In this document: positions 33,414 to 41,545 of the stretch, in pieces | Layout: each line of letters starts with the position of its first letter | Position numbering within the stretch: the stretch's first letter is position 1 | NCBI GenBank assembly: GCA_028818795.1 | Contig: JAPPND010000096.1 | Coordinates: 1 to 55,175, forward strand | Reading direction: 5' to 3' | DNA: 55,175 nucleotides | Origin: Gammaproteobacteria bacterium | GTDB taxonomy: Bacteria > Pseudomonadota > Gammaproteobacteria > Pseudomonadales > Azotimanducaceae | Notes under the pieces: model-generated | The model's database searches: none | The model's input: the letters and a program-made list of their open reading frames with translations, nothing else | What the model was told of the DNA's origin: nothing | Made by a program: the position numbers and the translations under genes

Positions 33414-33611
33414 CTAGAAGCTGATCTCGACAGAACGACTCCTGCCCCTGGGGAATCGTGGGCGTTCGACGGTGACGGGTTCGTACCCTTCAAGTTCGAC
33501 GACAAAGACGTAGACGCTGTGGTTCGTTTGCGGGTGCAGACGCAGCGTCGGGTCGGCTTGGACCGGCGTGCGGTCCTCCGTGAACGTGAATGGCGTTCGC
33601 CCCGACGACAT
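33414..33611 (-). CDS. Small hypothetical ORF, possibly a gene remnant
   Basis: A 65-residue frame with protein-like character (SVYVFVVELEGYEPVTVERP) but no recognised family. The frame stays open upstream of the ATG for about 14 codons to a TGA, so it may be the tail of a decayed gene. The remainder of 33360-33760 shows no gene. Treat as tentative. Confidence 0.25.
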   Translation of the reverse strand: MSSGRTPFTFTEDRTPVQADPTLRLHPQTNHSVYVFVVELEGYEPVTVERPRFPRGRSRSVEISF

Positions 33612-33732
33612 CCAGCAGAAAGCACCTGCATCAGCGCGGCCCTTACGGTGATCCGATCATGTTCGTTCGCTCCCGCAATAACGCAGCCGTGGCAGTAGCC
33701 CGAACTGGACACGTCTCAGAAAATGTACTTAA

Positions 33733-33746
33733 ATCAACGCGTTGAT
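33733..33746. promoter_or_regulatory. 14-bp perfect palindrome, possible operator
   Basis: ATCAACGCGTTGAT is a perfect palindrome with a central CG, of the size and symmetry of a LacI/GntR-type operator. It lies 70 bp before the CHY zinc-finger gene, the first gene of the hyuAB operon. The regulator is unknown, and chance cannot be excluded for a single 14-mer. Confidence 0.35.
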
Positions 33747-33760
33747 GGCAACTGTTCCCT

Positions 33761-33781
33761 AGGACGAGCCCGTTCCCTACG
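33761..33781 (-). repeat. REP-like element, class A, degenerate half-copy
   Basis: GACGAGCCCGTTCCCTACG keeps the 3' arm and CTACG end of the class A element with two changes, and lacks a good 5' arm. After it, GGTT-GGGTGTTCCTTGCG resembles the sequence after the 24861 copy (GGTT-CGTTTGCTCCTTGCG), so the repeated unit extends beyond the hairpin. Confidence 0.5.
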
Positions 33782-33815
33782 GTTGGGTGTTCCTTGCGTG
33801 TCGGTGCACCGGAGG

Positions 33816-34160
33816 ATGAGTCGACGGATTCACGGAATCGACGTCGTCGGTCTCGACGTCGATTCCGAGACGCGTTGCGGGCACTATGGCGGTCCCACGG
33901 ACATCATCGCGATCAAGTTCAAGTGCTGCGGCACCTGGTACCCGTGCATCGACTGCCACCGGGCACTGGCCGACCACGGGGCCGAGGCTTGGCCCAGCGG
34001 CGAACACGACGAGCCTGCTGTGCTATGCGGCGCATGCGGAGTCCAGCTCGGCATCGCTACCTACTTGGCCGGCGACTCCTCGTGCCCGCGTTGCGGTGCC
34101 GGTTTCAATCCCGGGTGTAAGCTGCATCACCACCTCTACTTCGAGACCGCTCGTGGCTGA
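33816..34160 (+). CDS. CHY zinc-finger protein
   Basis: A 114-residue zinc-binding protein. It has the CHY-type pattern: RCGHYGG, KFKCCGTWYPCIDCHRAL, and later LCGACGV and CPRCGAGFNPGC, with His-rich HLHHHLYF-like end (CKLHHHLYF), enough ligands for about three zinc ions. Related stand-alone CHY domains occur in bacteria and in eukaryotic Pirh2-type ligases; the bacterial role is unknown. ATG 33816 is preceded directly by GGAGG with no spacing; GTG 33804 is an alternative start with poorer SD. Its stop overlaps the hydantoinase A start by 8 bp, so it is coupled to hyuAB. Confidence 0.75.
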   Translation: MSRRIHGIDVVGLDVDSETRCGHYGGPTDIIAIKFKCCGTWYPCIDCHRALADHGAEAWPSGEHDEPAVLCGACGVQLGIATYLAGDSSCPRCGAGFNPGCKLHHHLYFETARG

Positions 34161-36183
34161 CCGTCTGGCCGTGGATATCGGCGGAACATTCACAGACGTC
34201 GTCCTCGAGACCGCGGATCGCCCGGTAACGACGAAAGTGCTCACGACGCACGCCGAACCGGCCGACGGCGTGATGGTGGGCGTCGCCCAGGTCCTGGAGC
34301 GAGCGGGAACGAACGCCGACGCCGTCGGTGTGGTGCTCCACGGAACCACCCTCGCCACCAATGCCCTGATCGAAAGACGAGGTGCGAAGACGGTTCTCGT
34401 TACGACCGAGGGGCATCGCGATGTCCTCGAGATGGCCTTTGAGAATCGCTTCGAGCAGTACGACTTGAACATCGACAGGCCACAGCCCTTGGTGCCTCGG
34501 CGGTGGCGACTGACGGTACCCGAGCGCATGAACGCCGCCGGCGAGGTGTTGACCCCGTTGGATTCGGCTGCGGTCACCCAATTGGTTCCGCGGCTCGTCG
34601 AAGAAGGAATCGAAAGCGTGGCGGTGGGCTTCCTGCACGGCTACGCCAATCCGGCCCACGAACACCTGGTGCGAGACGTCCTCGGCACCGCTCTGCCGGA
34701 CGCATCGATCACCCTCGCAAGCGACGTCTGCCCGGAGATTCGGGAGTTCGAGCGATTCTCCACGGCTTGCGCCAACGCCTACGTCAAACCGCTCATGTCG
34801 CGCTACCTCGCGGACCTCCGGGACCGACTCAACGCATTCGGTGTCCGCTGCCCGTTCCTGATGATGACATCGGGTGGCGGGCTGTGCTCGGTGGAGACCG
34901 CGCGGGAGTTTCCGATCCGGCTCGTGGAATCAGGTCCCGCCGGCGGTGCGATCCTGGCGGCCCGGATCGCAGCGGAACTGGAGCTCCCGCGTGTGGTGTC
35001 GCTGGACATGGGGGGCACCACGGCCAAGATCTGCTTGATCGACGACGGCGAACCGCTGCTCTCCCGGTCCTTCGAGGTGGATCGCAGCTACCGGTTTAGG
35101 AAGGGCAGCGGCTTGCCCGTACGAATCCCGGTCGTCGAAATGGTCGAGATCGGCGCAGGCGGCGGCTCGCTGGCCTCGGTGGATCGCCTGGGCCGGATCC
35201 AGGTGGGGCCGCAGAGCGCCGGTTCGGAACCGGGGCCGGCCTGCTACGGTCGAGGCGGCAGACACGCCACCGTGACCGATGCCGATGTGGTGCTGGACAG
35301 GCTCGACCCCACACGGTTCGCCGGTGGCACGCTGCACCTCAACGTGGACGCGGCGCGGGACGTTGTTGAGGTCGACGTCGCCGGTCCGTGGGGAGGGGCG
35401 CAAGGAGACGTCTACGAGGCAGCCAATGCCGTCGCCGAGGTAGTGGACGAGAACATGGCTGCGGCAGCCCGCGCCCACGCGGCGGAGTGGGGGAAGGAAA
35501 TCGCTTCTCGAACCCTGATCGCCTTCGGTGGCGCGGCACCGATCCATGCGGCGAACATTGCCGACAAGCTCGAGCTCGATGCCGTGCTGGTACCGCCTGC
35601 CGCCGGGGTGGGATCGGCGGTCGGTTTTCTTGCGGCCCCGGTGTCCTACGAAGTCGTGCGCAGCCGCTACCTGCGATTGTCGGCCTTCGATCAAAGCGTT
35701 CTGGACGAGGTCATGGCCGACATGCGGGCCGAAGCCGAAGCCGTGGTGGGTCCGGTCGCACAGGGCGAACTGTCCGAGATCCGGAGGGCCTACATGCGTT
35801 ATGTCGGCCAAGGCTTCGAAATCGCGGTGCCCGCGGAGGTGGGCACGGCCGAGGGTCTAAGAAGTGCTTTCGACGCGGCCTACGAGCAACTCTACGGTCG
35901 CCTGATTCCCGGTCTGGATGTCGAGGTGCTGAGTTGGACCCTAACCCTGCTTGCCGGAAGCAAGGGCACCAGGGTCCATGGTTCTTCGTCGAATGCCAGG
36001 GCCCGAACATCCACCGCCGCGCCAGGCAACGACTCGCGCATCGCTCGCCAGGATCTGCCGGAAGGCAACCCGGTCGTCGGGCCGGTAGCTATCGTCGAAG
36101 ACCAGACGACGACGGTCGTTCCCGCAGGGTTCGAGGCACGCGTCGACGGGTACGGCAATGTCATACTCAGGCGGCAGCCATGA
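34153..36183 (+). CDS. hyuA: Hydantoinase/oxoprolinase family protein, subunit A
   Basis: A 676-residue protein from GTG 34153, the usual length of HyuA. The ASKHA-type nucleotide-binding start DIGGTFTDVVLE is at about 7-18, a second phosphate loop SLDMGGTTAKICLI follows near 283, and GAGGGSLA and QVGPQSAGSEPGPACYGRGG are diagnostic of the family. With subunit B it would hydrolyse a cyclic amide (hydantoin, 5-oxoproline) in an ATP-dependent reaction, or carboxylate a ketone in the acetone-carboxylase branch. The substrate cannot be assigned. Translationally coupled at both ends. Confidence 0.9.
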   Translation: MADRLAVDIGGTFTDVVLETADRPVTTKVLTTHAEPADGVMVGVAQVLERAGTNADAVGVVLHGTTLATNALIERRGAKTVLVTTEGHRDVLEMAFENRFEQYDLNIDRPQPLVPRRWRLTVPERMNAAGEVLTPLDSAAVTQLVPRLVEEGIESVAVGFLHGYANPAHEHLVRDVLGTALPDASITLASDVCPEIREFERFSTACANAYVKPLMSRYLADLRDRLNAFGVRCPFLMMTSGGGLCSVETAREFPIRLVESGPAGGAILAARIAAELELPRVVSLDMGGTTAKICLIDDGEPLLSRSFEVDRSYRFRKGSGLPVRIPVVEMVEIGAGGGSLASVDRLGRIQVGPQSAGSEPGPACYGRGGRHATVTDADVVLDRLDPTRFAGGTLHLNVDAARDVVEVDVAGPWGGAQGDVYEAANAVAEVVDENMAAAARAHAAEWGKEIASRTLIAFGGAAPIHAANIADKLELDAVLVPPAAGVGSAVGFLAAPVSYEVVRSRYLRLSAFDQSVLDEVMADMRAEAEAVVGPVAQGELSEIRRAYMRYVGQGFEIAVPAEVGTAEGLRSAFDAAYEQLYGRLIPGLDVEVLSWTLTLLAGSKGTRVHGSSSNARARTSTAAPGNDSRIARQDLPEGNPVVGPVAIVEDQTTTVVPAGFEARVDGYGNVILRRQP

Positions 36184-37784
36184 GCAAGATCCGCGATCAA
36201 CTGGTTTGGAACCGCCTGCTGGCCATCGTCGAGGAGCAGGCGCAGACGCTGATGCGTACGGCGTTCTCAGCAGTGGTTCGCGAGGCGGGCGACCTCTCGG
36301 CGGGCGTATTCGACACCAAAGGTGCCATGCTCGCCCAGGCGGTCACCGGCACCCCGGGTCATGTCAACGCCATGGCCGCCAGCGTCGGCAAGTTCCTCGC
36401 CCGATATCCGCTCGTCGACCTTGCGCCGGGCGACGTGCTCCTGACCAACGACCCGTGGGATGGCACCGGGCACCTCAATGACTTCACCGTGGTCACGCCG
36501 GTGTTCAGGAACGAACGCCCGGTGGCGCTCTTCGCGGCCACCAGCCACATCGCCGATGTCGGCGGCCGCGGCTTCGGACCCGATGGAGGCGAGGTCTTTG
36601 AGGAAGGCCTCCGCGTGCCGATCATGAAGCTGTTCGACAAGGGCGAGCTCGACGACTCCCTGATGCGGCTCGTTGTCGCCAACGTCCGCGACCCCGTGGT
36701 GGCGGAGGGAGACCTCTATTCCCTGACGGCGTGCAACCGCAACGGCGGGGCACAACTCCTGAAAGCCATGCGCGATTTCGACCTCGACCAACTCGACGAC
36801 GTAGGGCAGTGGATCATCGATACTTCTCGCAGCGCCATGCGCGACGAGATCCGGGGTCTGCCCGATGGCGTCTACCGCCGGGAAATGGCCGTCGACGGCT
36901 ACGACGAACCCGTCGAAGTGTCATGCTCGCTGACCATCGCGGGCGACCGCATCGACATCGACTTCGCGGGTTCGTCCGGTCTTTCCGCATTCGGCATCAA
37001 CGTGCCGTCGAACTACACCGAGGCCTACGCCTCCTTCGGCGTCCGCTGCGTGTTGGGGAACGACATCCCCAACAACGCGGGGTCGTTGGAACCCATCAAC
37101 GTTCGCGCCCCCGCGGGAAGCATCCTGAACGCCGAACCCCCGGCGGCGGTATCCGCGCGTCATGCTCTGGGGCAGATGCTGCCGGACGTGGTGCTCGGTT
37201 GTCTGGACCAGGCGATCCCGGGGGTCGCTCCCGCAGAGGGAGCTTCCTGCATCTGGAATCCCGTGTTGCGCAATCTGGCGACCGCCGGCGGCAACTTCAC
37301 CAACGCCCCCTTCGTCATCAATCCGATCTTCAACGGCGGTACCGGTGCCCGCGCCACCAAGGACGGGTTGTCGACCACCGCCTTCCCCTCCGGTGTCCGC
37401 ACGACCCCCACGGAGGTGAACGAAGTGACGGCGCCGTTGATCATCCAACGCCGGGAATACCGCCCCGGTTCAGGAGGCGCGGGGAAATACCGGGGCGGGC
37501 TCGGTCAGACCATAGAGATCGCCCATGCCGAGGGAGCGCCGTTCGTGATTTCGAAGATGTTCGAGCGGATTCGACACCCGGCCCGAGGACGTCGAGGCGG
37601 TGATTCCGGCGCGCCGGGTCGCGTCTATATCAAAGGCGGCGAGGAACTGCGCGGCAAGGGGCAGGATGTCGTCCCGCGCGGCGCTACCTTGGTGATGGAG
37701 ACGCCCGGCGGCGGCGGAACCGGAAGCGTCGGGGAACGCGACCTGGCCGCCAAGGCGAGGGACGAAGAGGCCGGACTGTTGTAG
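36180..37784 (+). CDS. hyuB: Hydantoinase B/oxoprolinase family protein, subunit B
   Basis: A 534-residue HyuB from ATG 36180, overlapping the hyuA stop (ATGA). The start IRDQLVWNRLLAIVEEQ and the segments DVLLTNDPWDGTGHLND, HIADVGGRG and PGGGGTGSVGERD are characteristic. A longer upstream open frame lies inside hyuA and is discarded. HyuB supplies the C-terminal catalytic partner of HyuA. Three stable hairpins follow the stop. Confidence 0.9.
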   Translation: MSKIRDQLVWNRLLAIVEEQAQTLMRTAFSAVVREAGDLSAGVFDTKGAMLAQAVTGTPGHVNAMAASVGKFLARYPLVDLAPGDVLLTNDPWDGTGHLNDFTVVTPVFRNERPVALFAATSHIADVGGRGFGPDGGEVFEEGLRVPIMKLFDKGELDDSLMRLVVANVRDPVVAEGDLYSLTACNRNGGAQLLKAMRDFDLDQLDDVGQWIIDTSRSAMRDEIRGLPDGVYRREMAVDGYDEPVEVSCSLTIAGDRIDIDFAGSSGLSAFGINVPSNYTEAYASFGVRCVLGNDIPNNAGSLEPINVRAPAGSILNAEPPAAVSARHALGQMLPDVVLGCLDQAIPGVAPAEGASCIWNPVLRNLATAGGNFTNAPFVINPIFNGGTGARATKDGLSTTAFPSGVRTTPTEVNEVTAPLIIQRREYRPGSGGAGKYRGGLGQTIEIAHAEGAPFVISKMFERIRHPARGRRGGDSGAPGRVYIKGGEELRGKGQDVVPRGATLVMETPGGGGTGSVGERDLAAKARDEEAGLL

Positions 37785-37811
37785 GAACGGGCCTAGGAGT
37801 CTGGGCCGCGG

Positions 37812-37926
37812 CAACGGCGCGCAAGCGCCGTTGATGGACGCGGAGTCCTGCGGCGGTGGGGGCTTAAGGCCTGACGGGCGAGGGCGCGCCCTTGCGGGCG
37901 CGTGAGGCGCGCCCTTGCGGGCGCGT
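37812..37926. repeat. Three adjacent GC-rich hairpins between convergent genes
   Basis: CAACGGCGC-GCAA-GCGCCGTTG is a perfect 9-bp stem with a GNRA loop (37812-37833). Then GCGCGCCCTTGCGGGCGCGT occurs twice, at 37884-37903 and 37907-37926, a 23-bp period; each copy folds on itself with a TTGC loop. No T-tract follows, so these are not classical terminators, but they separate hyuB from the opposing Uma2 gene. The rest of 37785-38026 shows nothing further. Confidence 0.7.
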
Positions 37927-38026
37927 TCGTGCGGTCTGGCGGTGCTGTCCCGTCCCGCGCCGCGAGGAAACGTGGAGCACGCTTCCGCGTCGGCAGGAAC
38001 ACGCGTGTCGCGCCGGTTTGCGACGT

Positions 38027-39043
38027 TCAGGAACGAGAACCGCGCAGCCGGTGCAGAAACTCGTCGAGGTCAGCGCTCTCTAGTGCCGTCTGGACCACCG
38101 CGTCGTGCGGCAGCGCGGCAATTCGGTCGGCGTTTTCCGCCAACTGCGAGCCGACCGGGATGCCCCGTGCCCGCAGCAGGTTCTCAAGCATGGACACCCG
38201 CTCGGCGAGCCGGCCTTCGGCAAGACCCTCCTCGATGCCTCGCGTCCTGCCCTCGCGCCATCCGGCAAGTCGGCTGCGGCGGCGATCGGCACCGAGGAAC
38301 GGGTCGTTGTCCGGTCCCGTGCCCGCGCGCCGGCCCAGAATCCGACCGACCCGTCGCGCGGCGCGTACTGTGCGCTCGGTCGTGAACGGACTGTTCACGG
38401 CGGCGTGGATCTCCTGCGCGGACAACGTGGGGAATGCCACGCTCTCGGCCTGCTCCCGGAAACATCCATCCTGGGCATGCAGGACGTAGATGGTCAGGCC
38501 TGATCGCTTACGCTTGCTCGCCATGTGCGCCTCGGGCACTTCGACCCACAGTTCCGGGACTCCCCACGAGGCGTAGACATCCAACTTGCGGTTGCGGATG
38601 TCCGTGGTCAGGTCCACCTCGAAGACCACGTCCGGGAGAGGATGGACGCCGATCACGAAGACATCGGGCAGGGACTCCGGGCCATCGAGGTAGATCAGAT
38701 CGTCCGCCTCCGCCGCGCGCACCCGGGTACCGTCGGCGTCCCGCTCTTGGAGATCCGCCGTCCCGAACATCGCGATGGGCGTGCCCCGCATCTTCGCGAT
38801 GTCCCCGATAAGCTCGACTAGGCGGCTGCGCGGCTGCTCGTGCTTCGGGCTTACGTCGCGCAGTTCCCAGCCAACCCCGGCTTCCCAGTACTCGTACCGG
38901 CCGTCGTAGTCGGCCATTTCGGCGGCGGGCAACGGGAACGGCCGGCAACCGCTCAAGGTGAACGTACTCGCGAGCTTGGGCCGGTCCGCCGATCGCTTGG
39001 CTGCGGATGCCGTCCGAGGGGTGTGCGCTTGCAAGGCCTTCAT
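38027..39043 (-). CDS. Uma2-family (DUF820) PD-(D/E)XK nuclease-like protein
   Basis: About 338 residues from ATG 39043; an upstream ATG at 39094 is less likely. The Uma2 core is visible at about 80-200: a LVELIGDIAK helix, DLIYLDGPE, LPDVVFEVDLTTDIRNRKLDVYASWGVPELWVEV. It carries the conserved Asp/Lys pattern of the Uma2 PD-(D/E)XK fold, with Asp in place of the more common Glu after FEV. The C-terminal third has helical GREGR/GIEEGLAEG repeats, common in the family. Uma2 proteins are abundant in cyanobacteria and large environmental genomes; their biological role is uncertain. Confidence 0.78.
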   Translation of the reverse strand: MKALQAHTPRTASAAKRSADRPKLASTFTLSGCRPFPLPAAEMADYDGRYEYWEAGVGWELRDVSPKHEQPRSRLVELIGDIAKMRGTPIAMFGTADLQERDADGTRVRAAEADDLIYLDGPESLPDVFVIGVHPLPDVVFEVDLTTDIRNRKLDVYASWGVPELWVEVPEAHMASKRKRSGLTIYVLHAQDGCFREQAESVAFPTLSAQEIHAAVNSPFTTERTVRAARRVGRILGRRAGTGPDNDPFLGADRRRSRLAGWREGRTRGIEEGLAEGRLAERVSMLENLLRARGIPVGSQLAENADRIAALPHDAVVQTALESADLDEFLHRLRGSRS

Positions 39044-39175
39044 CGCCGGACATCTTCTTCGTCGGACCTGCGGGAATAGTAAGGCCGGCGTCACGGCGAG
39101 GCAAGGTCGTTTTGTATAAAATTCCTATCGAAACAGATAGTTAGTACACATCTGTGCGAGAGGCTCGTCGGTTCC

Positions 39176-40219
39176 TCACTCGCCACGCGCTATCCCGTCC
39201 GGCTTGCCGTGTTCCTCGATCCACACCTTCTCCAGGTGCCGCGCCCCACGTAGCGTATTGAACATGGCGTAGTTGCCCTCGTGGCAGGCGTATTCGTACA
39301 GGCTCGTGTCCGTCTTGGGCCACGGGTATTCGCCGGTATAGGGCGTCGCGTGGTCGGGGTCGTGCACGGTGAACCGGTAGAGCAGACGGTTTGCGTCGAG
39401 CGGCGAGAACTGCTCCACGACTCGTAGTCCTTCCCGCGGCACGCCCGGGTCGGCCAGGAAATTGGTGGTATCGACGTTGAGCGTATCGCCTTCCCACCAG
39501 CCGATGGAGTCGCCCGACAGCGACCGCATGTCGTCGGGCAGATGCTCGGAATTCAGGCGGATGACGCGCGCCCAGTGCATCCACTCGATCAGGATCATCA
39601 CGTGATCTTCGGTCTGCACGATGGTCTTTAGGTTGTTGTAGACGATTGGTCGTACCGGCACGGTGACGTAGTCGAGGTAGAGGCAGCGGTCCACCAAGGG
39701 TTGGGTTTCCATGTTGTCGTAGGGTTGCTCGCCGGTCGCCAGCCACCACGCCGTACCGTCGTTCTTGAACCAGCCCCTTTGCTTTAACGTCGCCCGCCTC
39801 GCCTTGCCTTCCTCGGAGAGACCGGGAATGCGCCCGTTCGGTGGATCGACGATGATTGAATTGCGGTACCTGCCGTCGATCTTGAACATCGTCGTTCCCG
39901 GATCCAGCCAATAGAACTCGTAGGCGCCGACATCGGCGCCTTTCGGCGGCGGCCCTCGGTCTGGGTCCTTCGGCGCCCGATCCGCTTCGGCCCACTTGGC
40001 CTGGCCCTCCTCCCTCGAGGCTGCGTCGGCCGGATCGAGGTATAGGTTCTCTCCGTGTTTCGGGTCCCGCGCATACGGCGTCAACGTGGCGATGTCGTAG
40101 CTTCCCGAGAAATCCGGTTTCCCCGACACGGTCCGCGGGAAGTCCTCGGGTCCGCCCACCGCCACGGCGGTATACATAGTCGCGGCAAGACCGCATACGA
40201 TGGCTGCGAGTTTGTTCAT
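39176..40219 (-). CDS. Secreted protein of unknown function
   Basis: A 347-residue protein with a signal peptide from ATG 40219 (MNKLAAIVCGLAATMYTAVA, cleavage near 20). It begins the mature part with PRTVSGKPDFSGSYD and contains GWWEGDTLNVDTTNF and an IRLNSEHLPDDMRSL segment. This family is common in environmental proteobacteria and acidobacteria, often in several copies, and has no known function. The 241 bp upstream (40220-40460) hold nothing I can name. Confidence 0.72.
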   Translation of the reverse strand: MNKLAAIVCGLAATMYTAVAVGGPEDFPRTVSGKPDFSGSYDIATLTPYARDPKHGENLYLDPADAASREEGQAKWAEADRAPKDPDRGPPPKGADVGAYEFYWLDPGTTMFKIDGRYRNSIIVDPPNGRIPGLSEEGKARRATLKQRGWFKNDGTAWWLATGEQPYDNMETQPLVDRCLYLDYVTVPVRPIVYNNLKTIVQTEDHVMILIEWMHWARVIRLNSEHLPDDMRSLSGDSIGWWEGDTLNVDTTNFLADPGVPREGLRVVEQFSPLDANRLLYRFTVHDPDHATPYTGEYPWPKTDTSLYEYACHEGNYAMFNTLRGARHLEKVWIEEHGKPDGIARGE

Positions 40220-40460
40220 GGTTGCCCCCGATCGCTCGACCAAATCTGCACGCCGTTTTCCGATGCAGCGGCTTGGCCCAAGTCTAGCAGGAGGACGTTC
40301 CGGCGGACGCCACTGGGTTGGGCAACGAATGATCCGGTCGTATGCTTGTGCCGCCGTTATGGAAACCACCCCTTAACGGGTCAGTTGCCTCGAGGCCGTA
40401 CTGTCGAACGACGCGCCTTCGAATTCGCCAGGCGTTGACTCCGCCTTCGGATAGGGGGCT

Positions 40461-40778
40461 TCAGCCACATTCGGTTAGGCTGTCGTCGTCGATCAGTTCA
40501 ACCAACGTCCGTGCTGCTTGGGGGAGACACGGTTCGAGGTACCGCACCGCCTCCTCGACATCGACGAGTACTGTGGCCGCGTCGGCGGTCGGTTTTGGTT
40601 GGACTTCGACTCTTCCGGACCCTTCAGATGCAATTGCCGTGATGCTCCTCACGCCCTCCACGAACATGAGGCGGCGTTCGATTGGCACTAAGAACCTGCG
40701 TTCGATGCTCTCTGGGGAGACACCCGGCGCAGACAGTTCGATCGATACACAGCGGCATGTGTCCTCTTGAGGGGCCAC
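40461..40778 (-). CDS. Small soluble protein resembling the PN1 porter subdomain of RND transporters, third gene of the brnTA operon
   Basis: A 105-residue protein from GTG 40778, which starts on the base after the brnA stop. The segment SIELSAPGVSPESIERRFL-VPIERRL-FVEGVRSITAIASEGSGRVEV follows the pattern of the first periplasmic porter subdomain of AcrB-type pumps (a YPGA-x-x-x-x-V helix, then PIE-x-x-L, G-x-x-x-x-x-S-x-S-x-x-G). The transmembrane helix that precedes this region in pumps is missing, and nothing follows. It may be a domesticated domain or a pump remnant. Its exact abutment to brnA argues for co-expression. The hydrolase or pump function cannot be present in this fragment. 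Confidence 0.5.
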   Translation of the reverse strand: MAPQEDTCRCVSIELSAPGVSPESIERRFLVPIERRLMFVEGVRSITAIASEGSGRVEVQPKPTADAATVLVDVEEAVRYLEPCLPQAARTLVELIDDDSLTECG

Positions 40779-41021
40779 CTAGCCGGCCTTCCGCAGTTCC
40801 TCGCGGACCACTCTGCGTAGCGTGGTCTCCAAGGCGTCGCTAGCTAGGTAGTCCCTGAGAGCTTGGTTGATGGCAGTCTGATAGCCGCGACCACTGTCGC
40901 TGACGCGTTCACGGAAGACGGCAAGGATGTCCTTGTCTAGCAGTATTGTGATCCGTTCCTTGCCGGGCGGTTTCAGCACCGGTCCTCTCTTGGCGTCGCT
41001 AAGATCGTATTCTTTGCGCAT
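40779..41021 (-). CDS. brnA: BrnA family antitoxin
   Basis: An 80-residue protein of BrnA type: N-terminal flexible toxin-binding part, ERITILLDKDILAVFRERV as the ribbon-helix-helix-like start, RGYQTAINQALRDYL as the DNA-binding helices, and a C-terminal charged tail. BrnA neutralises the RNase BrnT and represses its own promoter. The start overlaps brnT by 23 bp. Confidence 0.85.
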   Translation of the reverse strand: MRKEYDLSDAKRGPVLKPPGKERITILLDKDILAVFRERVSDSGRGYQTAINQALRDYLASDALETTLRRVVREELRKAG

Positions 41022-41277
41022 AGGCGTCTGTCTCCCTTCGGGTCGCAGGGCGGGCCGAAATCAGTCTCAGTTCCTCGTCGTGGTAGGCGTAGACGACCGC
41101 AATGATCCGTCCAAGTGCGTCGGCTCCCACTGTCACGAAACGCTCCTCGCCGCGCGCATCAGGATCTTCTCGTGTCAACCCCAGGGGATCGCTCAGGACG
41201 AGTTCAGCGTCGTCAAAAGCAACGCGGTGCTTGGCGAGGTTCGCACGCGCCTTCAGGGGATCCCAGTTGACTTCCAC
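40999..41277 (-). CDS. brnT: BrnT family ribonuclease toxin
   Basis: A 92-residue BrnT toxin from GTG 41277. The family start WDPLKARANLAKHRVAFDDA is intact, as are the RFVTVGADALGRIIAVVYAY strands and the C-terminal ISARPATRRE segment with the conserved Arg residues. BrnT cleaves RNA and stops growth unless bound by BrnA. The promoter lies so close upstream that the transcript may begin at the start codon. Confidence 0.87.
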   Translation of the reverse strand: MEVNWDPLKARANLAKHRVAFDDAELVLSDPLGLTREDPDARGEERFVTVGADALGRIIAVVYAYHDEELRLISARPATRRETDAYAQRIRS

Positions 41278-41282
41278 GGCAG

Positions 41283-41313
41283 ATTATATGTATTTTAATA
41301 TGTATTTTGTCAA
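41283..41313 (-). promoter_or_regulatory. brnTA promoter with two direct repeats
   Basis: On the minus strand a perfect TTGACA (41313-41308) and a perfect TATAAT (41288-41283) are separated by 19 bp. The spacer contains two 11-bp direct repeats ATATGTATTTT (plus-strand 41286-41296 and 41298-41308), one helical turn apart, a good candidate for BrnA binding. The -10 ends only 5 bp before the GTG start of brnT, which predicts a leaderless or nearly leaderless mRNA. Confidence 0.6.
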
Positions 41314-41376
41314 GCATCCTAGAAGTAGACGTCCACTCGGCGGTCGTCACTTTCGTTGGAACAAGCGGCTCGGTCT

Positions 41377-41465
41377 TGGTGCCCGGGGCCGGGGTCGAAC
41401 CGGCACGGAGCGATTGCTCCGAGGGATTTTAAGTCCCTTGTGTCTACCAATTTCACCACCCGGGC
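41377..41465 (-). tRNA. tRNA-Leu (UAA)
   Basis: A class II tRNA of 89 nt including encoded CCA. The acceptor stem is GCCCGGG with CCCGGGC, the D-arm GGTGAAATTGGTAGAC is typical of tRNA-Leu, the anticodon is TAA in the loop CTTAAAA, the long variable arm is CGGAGCAATCGCTCCG and the T-arm has GGTTCGACCCC. Discriminator A73 fits leucine. Confidence 0.95.
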
Positions 41466-41545
41466 GCCGCCGGTAGCATAGCGCGCGCGTCGAGTTGCTG
41501 CGTTGTTGCCCGTTAAGGGGCGGACGCCTATGCTTCGCGTCCACC

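Noticed and set aside
35388-36179. Upstream extension of the hyuB frame
   Set aside because: Lies inside hyuA; HyuB homology starts at ATG 36180.
37884-37926. Two 20-bp repeats at a 23-bp period considered as a mini-CRISPR
   Set aside because: Spacer is 3 bp, copies self-pair, no cas genes; simple hairpin duplication.
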